A model generated the notes under the pieces. That model was given only the letters and a program-made list of their open reading frames with translations. It ran no database searches and was not told where the DNA came from. DNA of 64,000 bases from Bimastos eiseni (lineage: Eukaryota; Annelida; Clitellata; Crassiclitellata; Lumbricidae). The stretch spans positions 5,078,832 to 5,142,831 of the forward strand of contig OY365810.1 in assembly GCA_959347315.1 (NCBI GenBank), given 5' to 3'. This document shows, in pieces, positions 1-14,200 of the stretch; position 1 is the stretch's first letter, and every line of letters starts with the position of its first letter. The position numbers and the translations under genes are program-made.

Positions 1-399
1 GCAGGTGCTCGAATCCACTGTCATGGAGTATTGTTGTTTTCTAATATTTCTATATGAAATTATTGATGTTATGATTATCGGCATTATTATTTTAGTCTCT
101 GATAACCTGCGTATTATGTAAGGGCTTGAACCATTAGAGCTACGCATTCTTCGCGTGACCTCTGGAATAGCCGACGTGTGCATCCATGAAGGAATTACAT
201 CGCTTTTTATAGGATTTTAGGAAGGATCAATGACTTCAAGAATAGACGCGTTTGACTACTTTCTGTACGAGACATCATAAGGAAAAATTTGTTGACATTC
301 GGAGACCAACATTCATTTGGCCATACTTTTCGAAAAAAATTATATATGAAAGAATGATAGGCCTAATTAATGGAAATAATATTTTATATCAGGGACAGT

Positions 400-690
400 A
401 AGAATTTCTAAAATGGCACTCTACTTTTATGGCAGTCGTAGAAATGTATGACAACATTACTGAAGCTTGAGACAATAACCACTTCTCCATATCTTGATGT
501 GTCAAAGGCATTTCACACTGTCAATCACGACATTTTAATCTCAAAATGCATAACTATGGGGTTGGAGGAATATCCCTAAATTATTGGATTACAGACTATT
601 TTAATGGCATAAAGCAATGCTTTTTATATAATGTTCAAGCATCGACAATATTACTTTATAACTTTTATATAAATACTATTGTTTATGTCA
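400..690 (+). mobile_element. LINE reverse transcriptase relic
   Basis: With frameshifts, the sequence reads YDNITEA, then LDVSKAFHTVNHDILISKM, then a GVGGISLNYWITDYFNG-like segment. This matches the LDLSKAFDTVNHDIL block and the following thumb-side block of CR1/L2-type reverse transcriptases. It is short and broken, so it is an old 5'- and 3'-truncated copy. It resembles the fragment at 60157-60590. Confidence 0.7.
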
Positions 691-1057
691 TGTACCCGTA
701 GTGCGTTCGCAAACGGTATTAATTAATATATTTACTTACTTACTTACATGTAAGGGCATTGCCTTTATAAGTTAATGTAACGTAATCTAACGTTTGTAAA
801 TCGAAGCTCAAAGCCAGTAGCACTGCCAACATGCGTCTGTGCTTGGCCAGATAATTAGAAAGTCTTAAGGCGTTTTCAGAACAGGTAAGGTGAGAGGTCT
901 AGTATATTCTAGGCACTGGGACTGTGGAAGACTGTTTCATGCTAAGGTCAAATATCAATTAATTTCGACACCACTCTGCTGGGATAAAATCCTTAGGACT
1001 CAGTGTAGGGTTCGGGACAGAAGATACGCAAAACTGTCCTAAAGCTGCATAGTTCAT

Positions 1058-1325
1058 TTCATCAATCCAGCTTCTGCTTCGGTACATGTTCCTTTTCATC
1101 GATCCAGCTTCCATATAGTCATATTTCTTTACATCAATCAAGTTTCTTTGTACATGGCCTTCTTTTAATCGACTCCTCTTCCATCGTAGAATTATTATCT
1201 CATCGATTCAGCTTCTACTTACGCATATTTCATCGATCCAGCTTCCATTAAAGCATATCTCCTCTCATCATTCCAGTTTCTACTTACACAGGGGTCTTTT
1301 CATTAATCACGGCTTCATTAAAAGC
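1058..1325 (+). repeat. Dispersed TTTCATCAATCCAGCTTC-type repeat array (A)
   Basis: A degenerate tandem series of about 28-40 bp units built on T(T)TCATCGATCCAGCTTCC, spaced by ACATTTCT- or CTTACGCATA-like words. It lies about 1.5 kb upstream of the copy 1 start. The same word recurs in six other places in this window, in both orientations. Confidence 0.75.
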
Positions 1326-1359
1326 TACAGCTGGACATCTATTCACGTCAAATAATACA

Positions 1360-2130
1360 TTGCCCAGAAATACAACTTTACCCTTATTTCTCCAAAAACC
1401 CAAGATTACCCATTAAAGTTTGTCTTCTCCTCCAATAAGTTATAACGTAGCTGAACGTGATAACGGAAATCAAGCGAAGTTCAATTTCAGTCACAGCAGA
1501 AATCCGACATCCAGGTGTTCTATTATTTACAACTAACCGCGACCTATTGAGTCCTCATTATTCTACGTCACTTTCTTTCGTAACAGAGTCGCCATGGTAA
1601 CTACTTATACCATGTGACGACCTAACAGTCTGTTTGGCAGTCGGGTGAAAAGTCAATAAATTTCTGGCAACAGGAAATCGCACGAATTTACACGGAGAAG
1701 TCGGAGATGGTTCGTAACTATGTCGAGAATAGTCAACTGCACGGATTAAAAGGAATTTGCGTAAGCATCTCAGATACATAATTATCATATTTCAAACTCA
1801 TTTTTCAACATTGAAATTTATCAACTGAGCCCTATGCCAGTCGTGTAATAACATATCCATCGATATCCTACTCATCTCTTTGATTTGTTGCTGATATTTA
1901 AAAGTGTAAATTAGCATAGTCTTGGTTCAAAATTCAATAAAATTGATCATCACACAACTCAAGGACATCAATTTTATAAGTTTACTTCAATGATTGCGTA
2001 CATATTAGGCAAACATATTTGTACTTTAAAGTCCCGTGCCTTCTTGATATCTTAATTAATCTACTGTAAGAGAGGACGAGATAATCTCTAAGGACTGATG
2101 GAAACGACTGACAATCGAGGCTGACAGATA
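1360..2130. repeat. Duplicated 5' flank shared with 21640-22520
   Basis: Several blocks occur in the same order here and upstream of copy 2: CGACATCCA..GTTCTATTATTTAC, GTTGC/GCCATGGTAA, GAAAAGTCAATA..TTTCTGG, and GAGCCCTA..CC..TC/GTGTAATAA. This indicates that the tandem duplication included at least about 1.5 kb of upstream DNA, where a promoter would be expected. No core promoter element could be assigned. Confidence 0.6.
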
Positions 2131-2214
2131 TGTAGCCTAATTTATAGAACTTCATTCACATGGCTGCCATTCAAACAATAGCTTAACAGACTGCACTTCT
2201 TCTTATTTCTCTTA

Positions 2215-2220
2215 ACCTCC

Positions 2221-2253
<33 letters not shown>

Positions 2254-2280
2254 TTCTCTTCCTCCTCCTCCTCCTTTTAA
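2215..2280. repeat. (TCC)n microsatellite
   Basis: An almost uninterrupted run of CTC/TCC triplets with a few TCTTCC interruptions. It lies about 530 bp upstream of the copy 1 start codon, on the sense strand as a pyrimidine tract. Confidence 0.9.
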
Positions 2281-2806
2281 TTCTACTACACCTATTCTTC
2301 CTTATTGTGATTCTGATCGTCTATAGCTGCGCTGCCCATTTGAATGGTTCCGTGATAGGATAGTCCGAGATTATCTATTTATTTGAAGCAGTCAAGATGC
2401 AATACACATGTTCCACTCCACGCAGGGCAGACACTGCAAGCGCTTACTGTAGCTTTCAGCTATTACCCATTCCAGTTGACTTAAATTCTGGCTCAGACAT
2501 TTGTTTTAAACGTTAGCCAACCATAAATTTTACCTGACTATCCGATTAGTTACTAACAAAGAAAATCAATCACGTGACTCAATTACTTCAATCAAGCAAT
2601 CGATCAATCAAATAAGCAAGCAAAGCGATCAATCAGGCAATCAATCAAACAAACGACTATTGAAATTTGACATAGCGGCGCCTATTCAGCTGCCAGCCGG
2701 CAGGAATGTTCCAATACCTTAAGTTAACGTGGTTTTTGAATAGGAATTGTTCTGGATTAACAAGCTCCATCATTGAATAAGAGCTCAGTCGATAACTGAC
2801 CATAAT

Positions 2807-3339
2807 ATGAAGAAAGTGTTAATGAATCCGGAAAAATTTCGTGTTGGAACAAAACAAGAGGAGCGTTGGGTAACATCTGAAGCCAACCAAGTTACCCGTC
2901 GCAAAAATAGCACAGACAACAATCATCGAGTTCTCTTCCAAAGGGCATCCAGATCAAGTGAGATTTATATTGATATTTCTTAGATTATACACCGCTTGCG
3001 GTCATACGACATATCGTCGCCTGAGAATTATCTTGGCGAATATCCAAAATCGAAAATTATTTACGAGTGTTTTTGTTTAAATGTTCATAAATACAGTTAG
3101 AATTTTTTAAGGAAAAGTTTTTTTTAATTTTCTGAATATAAGCAATCAACCACTATGATGAGCTTTTACGGGATATACGACAAAAGACACTTTTACATCG
3201 TGCAAACTTTTATCGTGTTTCCATACAACTCTGGAGGTACGATTAACGGTATCTGGAAGCAGAAGATATTACAGTTAGTTTTTGATGAATATCTTTAAAA
3301 CGACATGTCGCATCTCTTAGTTATTGACACTGAACATTA

Positions 3340-3371
<32 letters not shown>

Positions 3372-3396
3372 TTATTGTTATTATTATTATTATTAC

Positions 3397-3429
<33 letters not shown>

Positions 3430-3448
3430 TCATTGGCATTGCCAACGG

Positions 3449-3479
<31 letters not shown>

Positions 3480-5199
3480 TCATTATGCTGTTATCGCCCA
3501 TGATGAGCTAAGTGAGTGTTGGCAATGTCCCGAAGAGGCAGGCGGCGTTCCCACGCTGAAGAACAACCGAGATACGTTGGAACAGAAATGACGTCTCCAT
3601 TGGATCGTGGGTTGCAGCACTCGTTCGTCTACCCAACTCTGCGATGAACTGCAGTCCTTCACTGCTCCAAGCGCCGCCGGATTCCAAGGAGAGGGCTACG
3701 AAGTCGTGGGTGTTGGTTATGGTTGAATACTTGGCCCTCTTCGTCTTAGCTGCGCGTTCGGCTGCTTCGCCAGCTCTGATAGATGTGTCGACAAGATGTG
3801 ACTTGGCGTAGGTGTCGGGCACTGTCACATCCCATGCCAGACATCGACCACGTGTCCAAGGAATGAGCGTGACGCCGTCCGGTCGCTTTCCATCTTCTCT
3901 TACCAAGCCGAGAGGTTCCTTTTGCGCTGGAATCTTCGCCCTGCCAAGAGCTCTCCAGATGACATCGTTCAACATGCTATGTCGTTGATGTTTTCCGCTG
4001 CCTCTTCTACAAATTAGTCCATGGAGCCCTTTTGCGTCGACGCTCTCTTGACATTGGTGACACAAATGTGGCTCGCAGAGCGTCGTTCCTAGCCTCAACC
4101 CGGCTGCCAGTCGTACATCCTCGTTCGAGAGGCGCAGGCCTAGGGCAGTCACAGGGGGCGCTAGCATCCAGTCTCCAGAATGAGGTGCTCGTGAGGCCAG
4201 CAGGCGAGCACGGTCGCATGGATTGTTATTGGAATCCAGCAGACCTTTCCATACCTTGTCTGTGAATCGGAGGTCCCATTCTTTCTGGCGATGACTCGCT
4301 GCTCCTGTTGGTGGTTCTGCATCTGTCAGGGTCTTCCAATCATCGAGATGCGCTGGTAGAGGAAAGTCATCTCCCTGTGCTCCCCAGTGACGGCGCTCAG
4401 TCTGTGTCCCAGTTCTGAAAGGAAGCTTTGGCCTTCGGAATTGATGGGGCCAAAGGTTTCGAATACCACCGGTGTGAAGACGTACGTGGAGGCTAACTCG
4501 GCGTATTTCTGAGTTTTGAGGTTCGCCGCCCTCTCGGCCGCAGCGCCCACTCTTTGTGATGTTTCTCGCAGATACGACGTTACTATTGTATCTGAGACTG
4601 TCGCGTCCCATATCAAACACAGCCCCGCCCGCCATGGTATATGAGTGAGTCTGTCTGATCTTTTACCATCAGATCGGGTCAAGTCCACCGGCTCTTTGAC
4701 AGTGGGGATACCTGCACGGATTAAACTTCTACAAATAAGGTCGTTCAGGGCCGCGTGTCTGGGCCAGCGTCCAAGGCCCAGGCCACATGAGAGACCGTGA
4801 TATCCGTTTCTCTCGACCAGGGCACCGCATGGGCAGGAATGAGGTAAAAAGACAGGTAACCCAAGTCTGTAACCCACCGCCACCATCAGGGACTCATCGT
4901 CAAGTCTCAGCCCGCAGTTTGCAATCGGTAGGGCTAAAAGCCAGTCGCCTGCGTGTGGTGCTGCCACTGCTCTAAGACGTGCCTGATTCTGGGAATCAGG
5001 CATTCTGGAGGCGAGGTCTGCCACTCCGAGCTCGATCAAAGGGTCGTCCCATCTCGATTGTTTGTGGGTCCAAGCTTCTTCCGGCTCTGGTACTCCGCTG
5101 GATTCCATTCATTTGGCCTGAAGGATCTCCAGGGCAGGGTCCTTTTTGGGCTTTCCCCGCAGAATCCTTGTCTGAAGTATATCAGTGGCTGCAACACAA

Positions 5200-5262
<63 letters not shown>

Positions 5263-8200
5263 CATTATTATTATTATTATTTTTAGTGCCCAAGGTATTT
5301 TTGATGAATTCCCTCAGGTGAATTTGCTATTATTATTATTAGTATTATTGTTATTCTTCTTCTTATTATTATTATTATTATTTTATTAGTGTCCGAGGTA
5401 TAAATAATCCCTCAGGCGAATTTGTTATTATTACTATTATTATTATTATTATTAAACCTCACGTGGTCGAAGCGTCGTCGCCCGAAAATTAGCCTCGTCA
5501 CATTACCATGGCACAGCACATCGTCTATCAACCGCCATATAGTACGAGAAGCGTGACGAGAATCCACACTGGTTTTCCAGGAGCTGCGTCGCTTTTCAGA
5601 CGCCAGACTATGCAGGGAGCGAAGTGATTTAAGCCAGCGGTCACGCGCGTAGTCTGATGTCTATCGGCGAGAGCGGCGCTAAAGCCTTCTCGACGAGCGC
5701 TTCGCTTCACGACAATCCCGGTCATACCACAGACGCGATGTCGACTGCTCTACACGGCGACACGTCACAGTTGAACGTCGCAGCCATCCCCTCGGCAGAT
5801 GATGCCACCCGAGAAGAATCTGGGCAGCAGAGGCTGGACGAACGAAAGGCAGCACGGAACACGGAACATTGATAACACATTGTCTGCTGCAAATCAACTC
5901 TACACTCATCATTGGAAAAAAGTGGAGACACGACAAGATAATTCTCAGTCGATGATTATGGCGAATCAATATAAATATTTGATTCGCAATATTTAGTAGG
6001 TTTTTGTTCTGAAAATGTATTCATAAAAATAACGATTTTTGTGAGAAATTCCAGAAACAGATTTAGTGCAGGTGAAGCTTTGTTATTGTTGGATGGTTTA
6101 CCAGAGAATCAAGATTTTGACATTAAGAGTTTGGATAATAATTAGAATGATAGAATAGACAGTTCGGAGAATGAATCATACAGTGACAATGAAACTTTGA
6201 TGCAGTCGACTGCAGCTTGTGGGCGAGTACTGTCAGGCTGCCTGCGTACATTCTTTTTATTGGTATCCCCGGAAAAAATTCAGCACAGGCAACGCCAATC
6301 GAAGTGTTACAACAATTTATCACAGATAAAATATTTATGACAAATGATATATAAAATTAATTAATTAATAGGCTAAACAGTTCATTGGCAAAGCACACTG
6401 CGATAAAAACTTCACCTTTGACAAATTGGGCTGACTGCTATATAATGAATATTCAAAAAGAAATTCGATTCGCCTGCCAAACGGGCACCACATTCATAAA
6501 CAGTACTTTGCGCTGTGCCTTGTTTTGAGAAGTTCTACACTGACGCCGTGTTGTGACTATGTTTATAAATTTAGACGTTGCAATAAGAAATACGTTTTCA
6601 ATATTTATGCAATTTCTGTATACTCTAATCTAGCCTAATTAAATAATTTGTATGATGCTTGAAAAGACATAACTAAATCATAAATGTAGCATAAATAATT
6701 GTGGTAAATAATGAAATTAGCACACCGGTATCTAAAAAGAAGAATTATCAGCATATTGTTACGTTTTCGCACTTATTCCGTGGCGCGGGTAGAAAATATG
6801 GGGTGGGGGCGAATGTGTTAATTATTGGCTTGTTGTTATAATATTTTAAATGATCATACGGGTTTTCATGTAGGGCCTATGCTTCTGTAAAAAAATGTAA
6901 ATTAGAAAACTATAGCGCGTATTATATCAAAATTATCGTCGCCGATTACCCCTCCTTCACTACAATGCCACTAGTTCATACCAGTTGGATTTTACGCTTT
7001 CGCAATTTTAAAGTAATTATTCACCAGATTGTTACTCTTTTCTTTAGGTTGTAATGATGTACTTCCTACAGAGAATTACACGTCAACACAAGTCGATCAA
7101 CCGGTGAAACTGCAGATGGGTGATCGAGCTCTTGGCCAGAAACCCGTAACCATCACGTCCGTTCTTCGTCTAAATGTCGATAAATATCCGGAAAGGCAAG
7201 CCTATGGTTAGCTTGACATTTTCGGAATAATAGCGGGACCCTAAATTTACACGAAATTTGGCGATTAACTGTTTCAATTAATCATGCGCATTACGAAAAT
7301 GACAGAAGTGAAACTGCGTTCAGTTTTATACTGCTGAAGGGAAAAGCCAAACATAGCCTACTTGCAATATCCATACTAATGGAGAGGAGTTAATGGCATC
7401 TTACTAAACATCCTAAGTTGCACAATGAACTGATGAGTAGGCTCTACATTCAAAATATCATATAGAATTCAGTGTAGGCCTACAACTCTGTAATGGAAAA
7501 TCAATAAAATTTTGGCAATTTTCCTGGTTGTAATTTCGTTCTTCGTGACATTTCAGCATACAAACTCAACGACACGTGGCAGTATATCACTTACAAAGAT
7601 TTATTCGACCATGTAAGGCAGGCTGCCAAAGGATTCATCTCGGTATGTACACAGATTAATATATAGTTACATCGTGGGTCATGCTAACCGATTGTTTTAA
7701 TCACTCGCCTTTAATCTTGGTTCCCGTGTTTGGCCTTTGCATTGAATGACGTTGGTTGTCATAACAAACGCAATGTTCGGCACTGGGCCAATATTAGCCG
7801 ATGGTACCAACTGTGTATTCACCTTGATTTTGTTTCTGATTTTCTATCAGTTTGGATTAGAAAGATACTCCGGAGTCGCTATTATTGGACGCAATGCCCC
7901 TGAAGCAGCAATCGCCAATTTTGCAGCAATATGTGCAGGGTGAGTATGGTACGTAGGTCAACCTGAAATGCACATGTATTGTCTTCGCGACATAGGCCTA
8001 CTAAGCGCATTGGAATGGCGTCGGTGAGTTGTAAAGTAGGCTAACATATGAATAAAAACGTTTCACTCTGTTTTTTTAGGACAAAACGATGCGATTTGCA
8101 AGATAGTTTGTTGTACAAAATTATGTCGTTCATGCCTTCGTGCGGTGAGGGAAGTCTTGGCCTACCTGTGAATTGCTGTTGACATTTGATTACGTGTTAG

Positions 8201-11200
8201 GCCTAATTAGCCACGTGCAACGATATTAAAAATAACTGCACGAGAGTACAATGCAAGCAAGACAAGAATTCTAATCTTGATCATCAACTACGATGTAGGA
8301 TTACGACCGTATTATACATTATTACGACCGTATTATATTGTTTCACGGACTCATTTTCCTTGCTCGTGGTTTTTTTAATTTTCTTCACAGCGGAGTCGTT
8401 GTTCCTTTATCGACGGCACTTTCATTGGACGAATATTGCAGAGTAATAAAGAATACACAGTGCAGCATATTAGTCATCGGTTCGTCAAGACAGTTGGACA
8501 TTGTCAAACATATTCGCAACCAATTGATTTACATCAAAGCCGTCATCATGTACGGCAAGGATGGCGGCGGGACGTCATTTCGCTTTCATACGGTAAGAAA
8601 TCATTATTCTTATGGGTTTTATTAGATACTTACGGAAAAGTGACAGAATCGACCGGTGGCGCATCAAAATGAAGTTAATAGGGCCTATTAGACCAGCATC
8701 TAGAAGATTACTACGTACATATTCAATGAGAAATACATGTATACATGTCAGATCTAAAATGTATCAGTGGTTCTTATATGAATCATTCGATTGGCTTGTG
8801 TATTGCATCTAGCCCGATTTGATCTGATTTTACTCTATCTTAGCCTACCCTCATTTTTTCAACATATTTCATCAAACTTAACATTTTTCTTGGTCCTAGC
8901 CTTCAAAGCAAGTCCATTGAATGAACGGGGAATGTTTAGATTTACTACGACCAAAATGATGGGTTAACACAGAATAATTTATAAAATTAGTGTTCTCTTT
9001 CCACCAATTGTTCTGCCAGATATTTACCACACTGATTTTTATCGTAGATTACCTTGAGCTATGTTTCGCAACTTTGAAGCTCGCTCATGGATAGACTTGA
9101 CTTTGGTTTTAGTCTTATCTGCCTTGAATAGGTTCCTTGTCACACGATTATAAAGAATTTAATAAATTATGTCATATATTGAATTGATTTGTACTTTTTG
9201 CATTGATTCGATTTGAGTCTTAAATACCATATAGATTCACGTTCAGTGAATTTTTTGCTTTGGCACTAAATCTGTTGAAAGAATTGTTTAAATTCCAGTA
9301 GTTGTTGGTTTGTGTGTCTAGTGGGAGCAGCTGCTGGCGATGGGAGTCTACGTCGAAGATGAACGTCTCCAGGAACGAATTGCATCACAGACTCCGAACT
9401 TATGCTGTACCATCATGCACTCGGTACAAACGTTGGTTATAATCGTGAAAATGTCAAGGTCAAATGGCAGATTATTGTGCTTGCGACTGTATGACAGCGT
9501 TTCCCAAACAGTGTTCCACGGAACCCAAGGGTTCCGTGAGGTGAAGAAAACGGTTTTGCAGAAATCTTTCAGTGTGAACAATTTGAGGCTTTTTGCTTAG
9601 CTGCCTAAATATCTGTCTATAGCTTTGTATGAAAGAGTATTCATTATGTCATTGTTTCTGTTGCTACCGATATTACTCTAATCTCATACGTAGACCTATG
9701 TAGTTGTTAGCATTTCTCAAGCGTTTGTTCTTACAACTGAATATATTTGGCTTTGGACGGGGATTCTCTCCTGTTTGCGAGCAGCAGGGTTCCACGCCCA
9801 AAACTGATTGTGAAACGCTACTCTAGGACATCACATCTACTTCTTCCCGCGCCTCCTCCATCAGTCTCGATCGATCTTCTGTTTCAAGCAAATCTATTTA
9901 GGCCTATCTCTTCTTACCCATGAATTGTGTTCGATAAGGCTACGTTTTTTAGGACACCCTAACGTGATTCGCTATATTCGCTACCATTCGCTGCCTTGCT
10001 TTTTAAAGGCTTTTTTAATTTGTCTTCAACCTGAACTCAAACAATCTTAAGAGCTTCTTTATCTTCCTTTGGTTCTTTTTTTCCATGTCTTTGGTTTCTT
10101 CAAATCTGCATTCTTCTCTTTGTACGGTTTTTCCGGACAACCTGTCTGACTTGACTCAACGCTCGGGTTCTTTCAAGTGCTTGAAAAACTGAGTCAAGTG
10201 AATGTTCGGTTAGTGAAGAACTCTTGAAGACATTATTTTAGTCCAAGGCTCTGAAAAATACGGGAGAGATGATATTTCAATATCTGTTTACGTCCTTGTG
10301 CTTCTTCGTCTCCAAATTCGACTTCTGACAATTTTCTGTACAATTATTGGCTCAGACTAGACTGGAACAGAATGGGCCTGTGACTGTAGCTGTACATTGG
10401 TACTCTGGTTAGTTTAGCTGAGAAGTGTTGAGTTTTCCTGTCGCGCGGCAATCTTTAGGACAGCATCTCCAGTGACTAGGTTCTAAATATGTTACAATTC
10501 AATGAAATTCAATGCAATGCTTTATAAAACGAAACACCATGTCTCTTGCCTATCTTTTCAGCCTGGAACAACTGGAGTTACAAAGCCAGTCATGCTCTCT
10601 CAAGACAATGTAAGTTCAGTGATCTAACATCTATTTCAGCAAGCATTAGTATCATCTATATTATCATCTATTTAGAAGGAATGCATTTCATCGTTCCAAC
10701 TTCAATTTAAACAAGAATTATTGTCATCACTCCAACTTTTATTATACCGAATGCAGTGGGCGAGCAATTACTTTTGGTCTTTTGTCCGAGAGCCAATTCT
10801 CAGAATTTATTTGTTGGCTGACCATTTGACGTGACACGATCTATATGCTGCACTTATAAGAATATTATAATTACACACATTCAAATACTTTCAACATTTA
10901 TAATTATTTGCTCAAGTTCTAAAGCAGGAGGTATGATGTTACCGATTTCCATGAATGAATTTAATCGTACAAACATCAGCAAAAGTAAAATGACAGTGAC
11001 TACATGTACATCAATAATAGTAATAATATTAACATTGATGATCATAACGGTCACACTATAGACAATAATGTATACAATACCAACAGCAACGAGTACAAAC
11101 TTAATTATTATAGTAATACATTTCTGAAAATGATGCAAATATTGTCTCAAATCAATTTTCCTCTCTTTGATGAAATGATAAAATGATAGCTATAAAAATA

Positions 11201-14200
11201 ATGACGATTATAATAATAATGACAATGATAAGGGTGATGATGATGGTGGTGGTGGCGTGGTGGTGGTGGTGGTGGCGGTGGCGACGAGGGCGAGGACGAC
11301 GACGACGACTACAACGACGATGACGACGACGATGACGATGATGATGACAACGACGACGACGACGATGATGATGATAATGATAATGACAACGACGACGACG
11401 ATGATGATGATGATTATGTTGACGACGATGATAATTATGATGATGATGCCGAGAGTAATAATGATGATGAACTGATGATACTAATTTTGTAAAGGGCCTA
11501 AGAATATTTTAATTTTCAATCAATAATTAATTAATGTTTTAAAAAACGAAGCAATAATTTATACGATATTACTAATGCTTATTGCAATGAAAAATTATAA
11601 TGTCAGCAATGTGTTCATAATGTTATAGTGAGCCCTAAGAACAGTATGTTATTAATTAATAAGTGATGCTTATTTTCAACGAAATTAGCAATAATCGAAA
11701 TTAAAATAATATTGCTTATTATAACAAACAATTTTAATGTCATCAATGTTCTTGATGTTGCATATTTTGTCGTAGTTGATTTGGACGGCTCGCACTATTG
11801 GCCGCAGAATGAGCTGTAGCCATGCGTCTGGAGTTGTAGTCTCCGTGATGTCCTATTGCCATGTTTCTGGGATGATTTTTGATTTGTATATACCTCTACT
11901 GTTCGCTTCAACCGTCTACTTCATGGCCACGCCGGTATTCTGATATTCTATTTAGTTTGAGACGCTATCAATGAATGAATCAACGAATCAAGGAAACTTA
12001 ACATAGCGCCTCTTCAAAAAATCTACTCAGAGGCGCTCTTAGCTCTATCCCACATGATGTTAATTGTCATTTCAACGACTGTTAGAGAAATTAAAAACAG
12101 TAGTCCTACACATTAATCAGAGAGTCGTCAATGTCTGGCCCACGCACAAGCGTGAAACCAAAACAACGGATTCCCGTCAGCAGCTGACGAATGGCATATA
12201 TGTTCCTTGGGGTGAGCTGCATCGAAGGGGTATAGCGACAACATCGAGTGAGTGAATAACTCGTCAGTCAGTAAGTGAGTTAGTCAGACAGAGCCATTAC
12301 AATTTAACCGATAACTTTTCAACGCTGGTCGTTAACGGGTTACATGTAAGTCGAAATGTCTATAAGGTAACTGCTGTAAATATTCTGTTGTAGTCTAAAT
12401 TAAACAATCAATCTCCACTTCTTTGGATACGAGTTGTTTAAATACGGTTTTTATGATGTGATTTGGACATAATTACTCATTAGTTATTCAATAGATATGT
12501 TTTATTGTGAAAGGATGTCTTCGAATGGACAAGGAAGGCGCACCCGACCATGTTGTACGCACCATTTCTGGTGTTCGAGGAACTGCGGCTGCAGATGACG
12601 TTACAGTTGAAACGATCCTGCTGGTCACGAATAGTCTACTGGTGGGCAAACTTAATCGGACTCAAAGGATACAGAGCCATTATAAGGAGGTTGTTATGAT
12701 GGTTGTTATTACAATACGCTACTTATTTTGCGCGACTGTCTGCTGAACTCTGATTGATGGTATGAATCTAGTCAAACATAATTCTTTTCATCGAATCCGC
12801 ATCCGTTGATGCAGAATTTTCTCATCAGTTCGGCTTGTAAACCTACTTGAGCATGACTCTTTTCATCAATCAAGCTTCAATTTCAGCAGTCGTCGGTTAC
12901 TTGTACCTGCAAAAAGGCAGAGAACCAGATGAATGCATGTTATTTCCTCAAACGTAAGACTCTACGCTTTCAAACTGTTCATCCGTCACGTGATCTCTGT
13001 CCCTCTATAGCTCTAGTGTTCTCTATCTTCGTCTATCTCCTTTTATCCAACTCAATTTCTCTCTCTATCTCTCTCTGTATGTATGTATGTCTGTCTGTTT
13101 CTGTCTGTCTCTGTCTGTCTGTCTCTGTCTGTCTGTCTGTCTGTCTCTTTAATTCTCGCACTCTCTCGCTCTCTTTCTCGCGATCCGTTCTCAGAATTTA
13201 CCTAATACAACTACAATTTTAATTACTGCCTGAACAAATCAAATGACTCAGTCATTTACATGAACGCAGTAACTCGCAGATTGACTGGCTAACACACCGA
13301 TTAACGCATTAACCCACTGTGAATTGACTCACTGACTCCCTGACTCACATATTGCCTGAATAAGCAGTTATTTCATTGTTTGGATGTTCTGTTATTTACT
13401 GGTTAGTAAGCTGCCTGTGGAGTTTCTGATTCACTGACTCATTGTCCTGCAAACAATCATTCTCAATTAATCACTGGATACTAACAAGAAAATGTTGTCT
13501 AATATCTAGGCGACCTATGCCAATCTGTTGGTCGTTGGCAGATGCTCTCGTTTACCAGAAAATTCGGATTAAGCTCGGTTTAGAGAATTGCCGCGAGATC
13601 TTCATCGGTGGTCGCATGCAAACGTTGCAGGTTCTCGAGTTTTTCGCTGGTCTAAATATTCCAGTGCTCGATATGTACGGCATGACGGAATGCACAGGTT
13701 GGAAGATGAAACCCTTCAACCCTTAGACAACATAGTGATATAATATAATTATGGCTCTAACCATTGCCCATCTTTGCAAATATTTAAGCGCAAGTTAAGA
13801 GCTACCTGCTGAATGTATGGTCTGCTCTCGCTGTCTCTATCTTCGTTGTAGATTGATTTATTTTAATTCACTGACGACTCATTGATGTTAGAACTTTGGG
13901 TATTATCGCAATATTGCACCATATTGATAAAGGCATTAGTGTAGAATTAAACTTTCTTGGCTATAACTGTTGAATATTGTCTGTTTTACTGTGGAGCAGT
14001 GTTATTGAAAAAGTGTGTAAAAACGTTTTATTGAACCATAGTTACTGAATATTGTTGTAATCACTCCATTGAGAATAAGCTGATGTAAGGAGGCTGACCC
14101 TTCTAGCGGAACGATTCGTTCCTTTTGGTATGCTTTTTGGTTACTACTATAAAGATGTGCTAACCATAGTTTACAGTATGTAATCACTGGTCACAATTCC

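Noticed and set aside
3305..3511. Open frame of poly-Ile/Tyr on the plus strand
   Set aside because: It is translated (ATT)n microsatellite; the same applies to the poly-Asn, poly-Leu, poly-Asp and poly-His frames at 5036-5389, 11257-11475, 25801-26190, 44243-44778 and 55475-55835.
4032..4265. Plus-strand frame of 77 codons
   Set aside because: It is the opposite strand of the RLE retroelement frame, whose motifs are conserved only on the minus strand.
12507..12746. Open frame of 79 codons starting [11 protein letters not shown]
   Set aside because: It is a shifted reading of exon 9 of copy 1; the frame GATGTCTTCGAATGG matches the family and has the right phase.
13055..13222. Possible membrane segment encoded at 12929-13222
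   Set aside because: The Ser/Leu/Cys-rich sequence is translated CTCT/CTGT microsatellite within intron 9; the same applies at 32616-32921.
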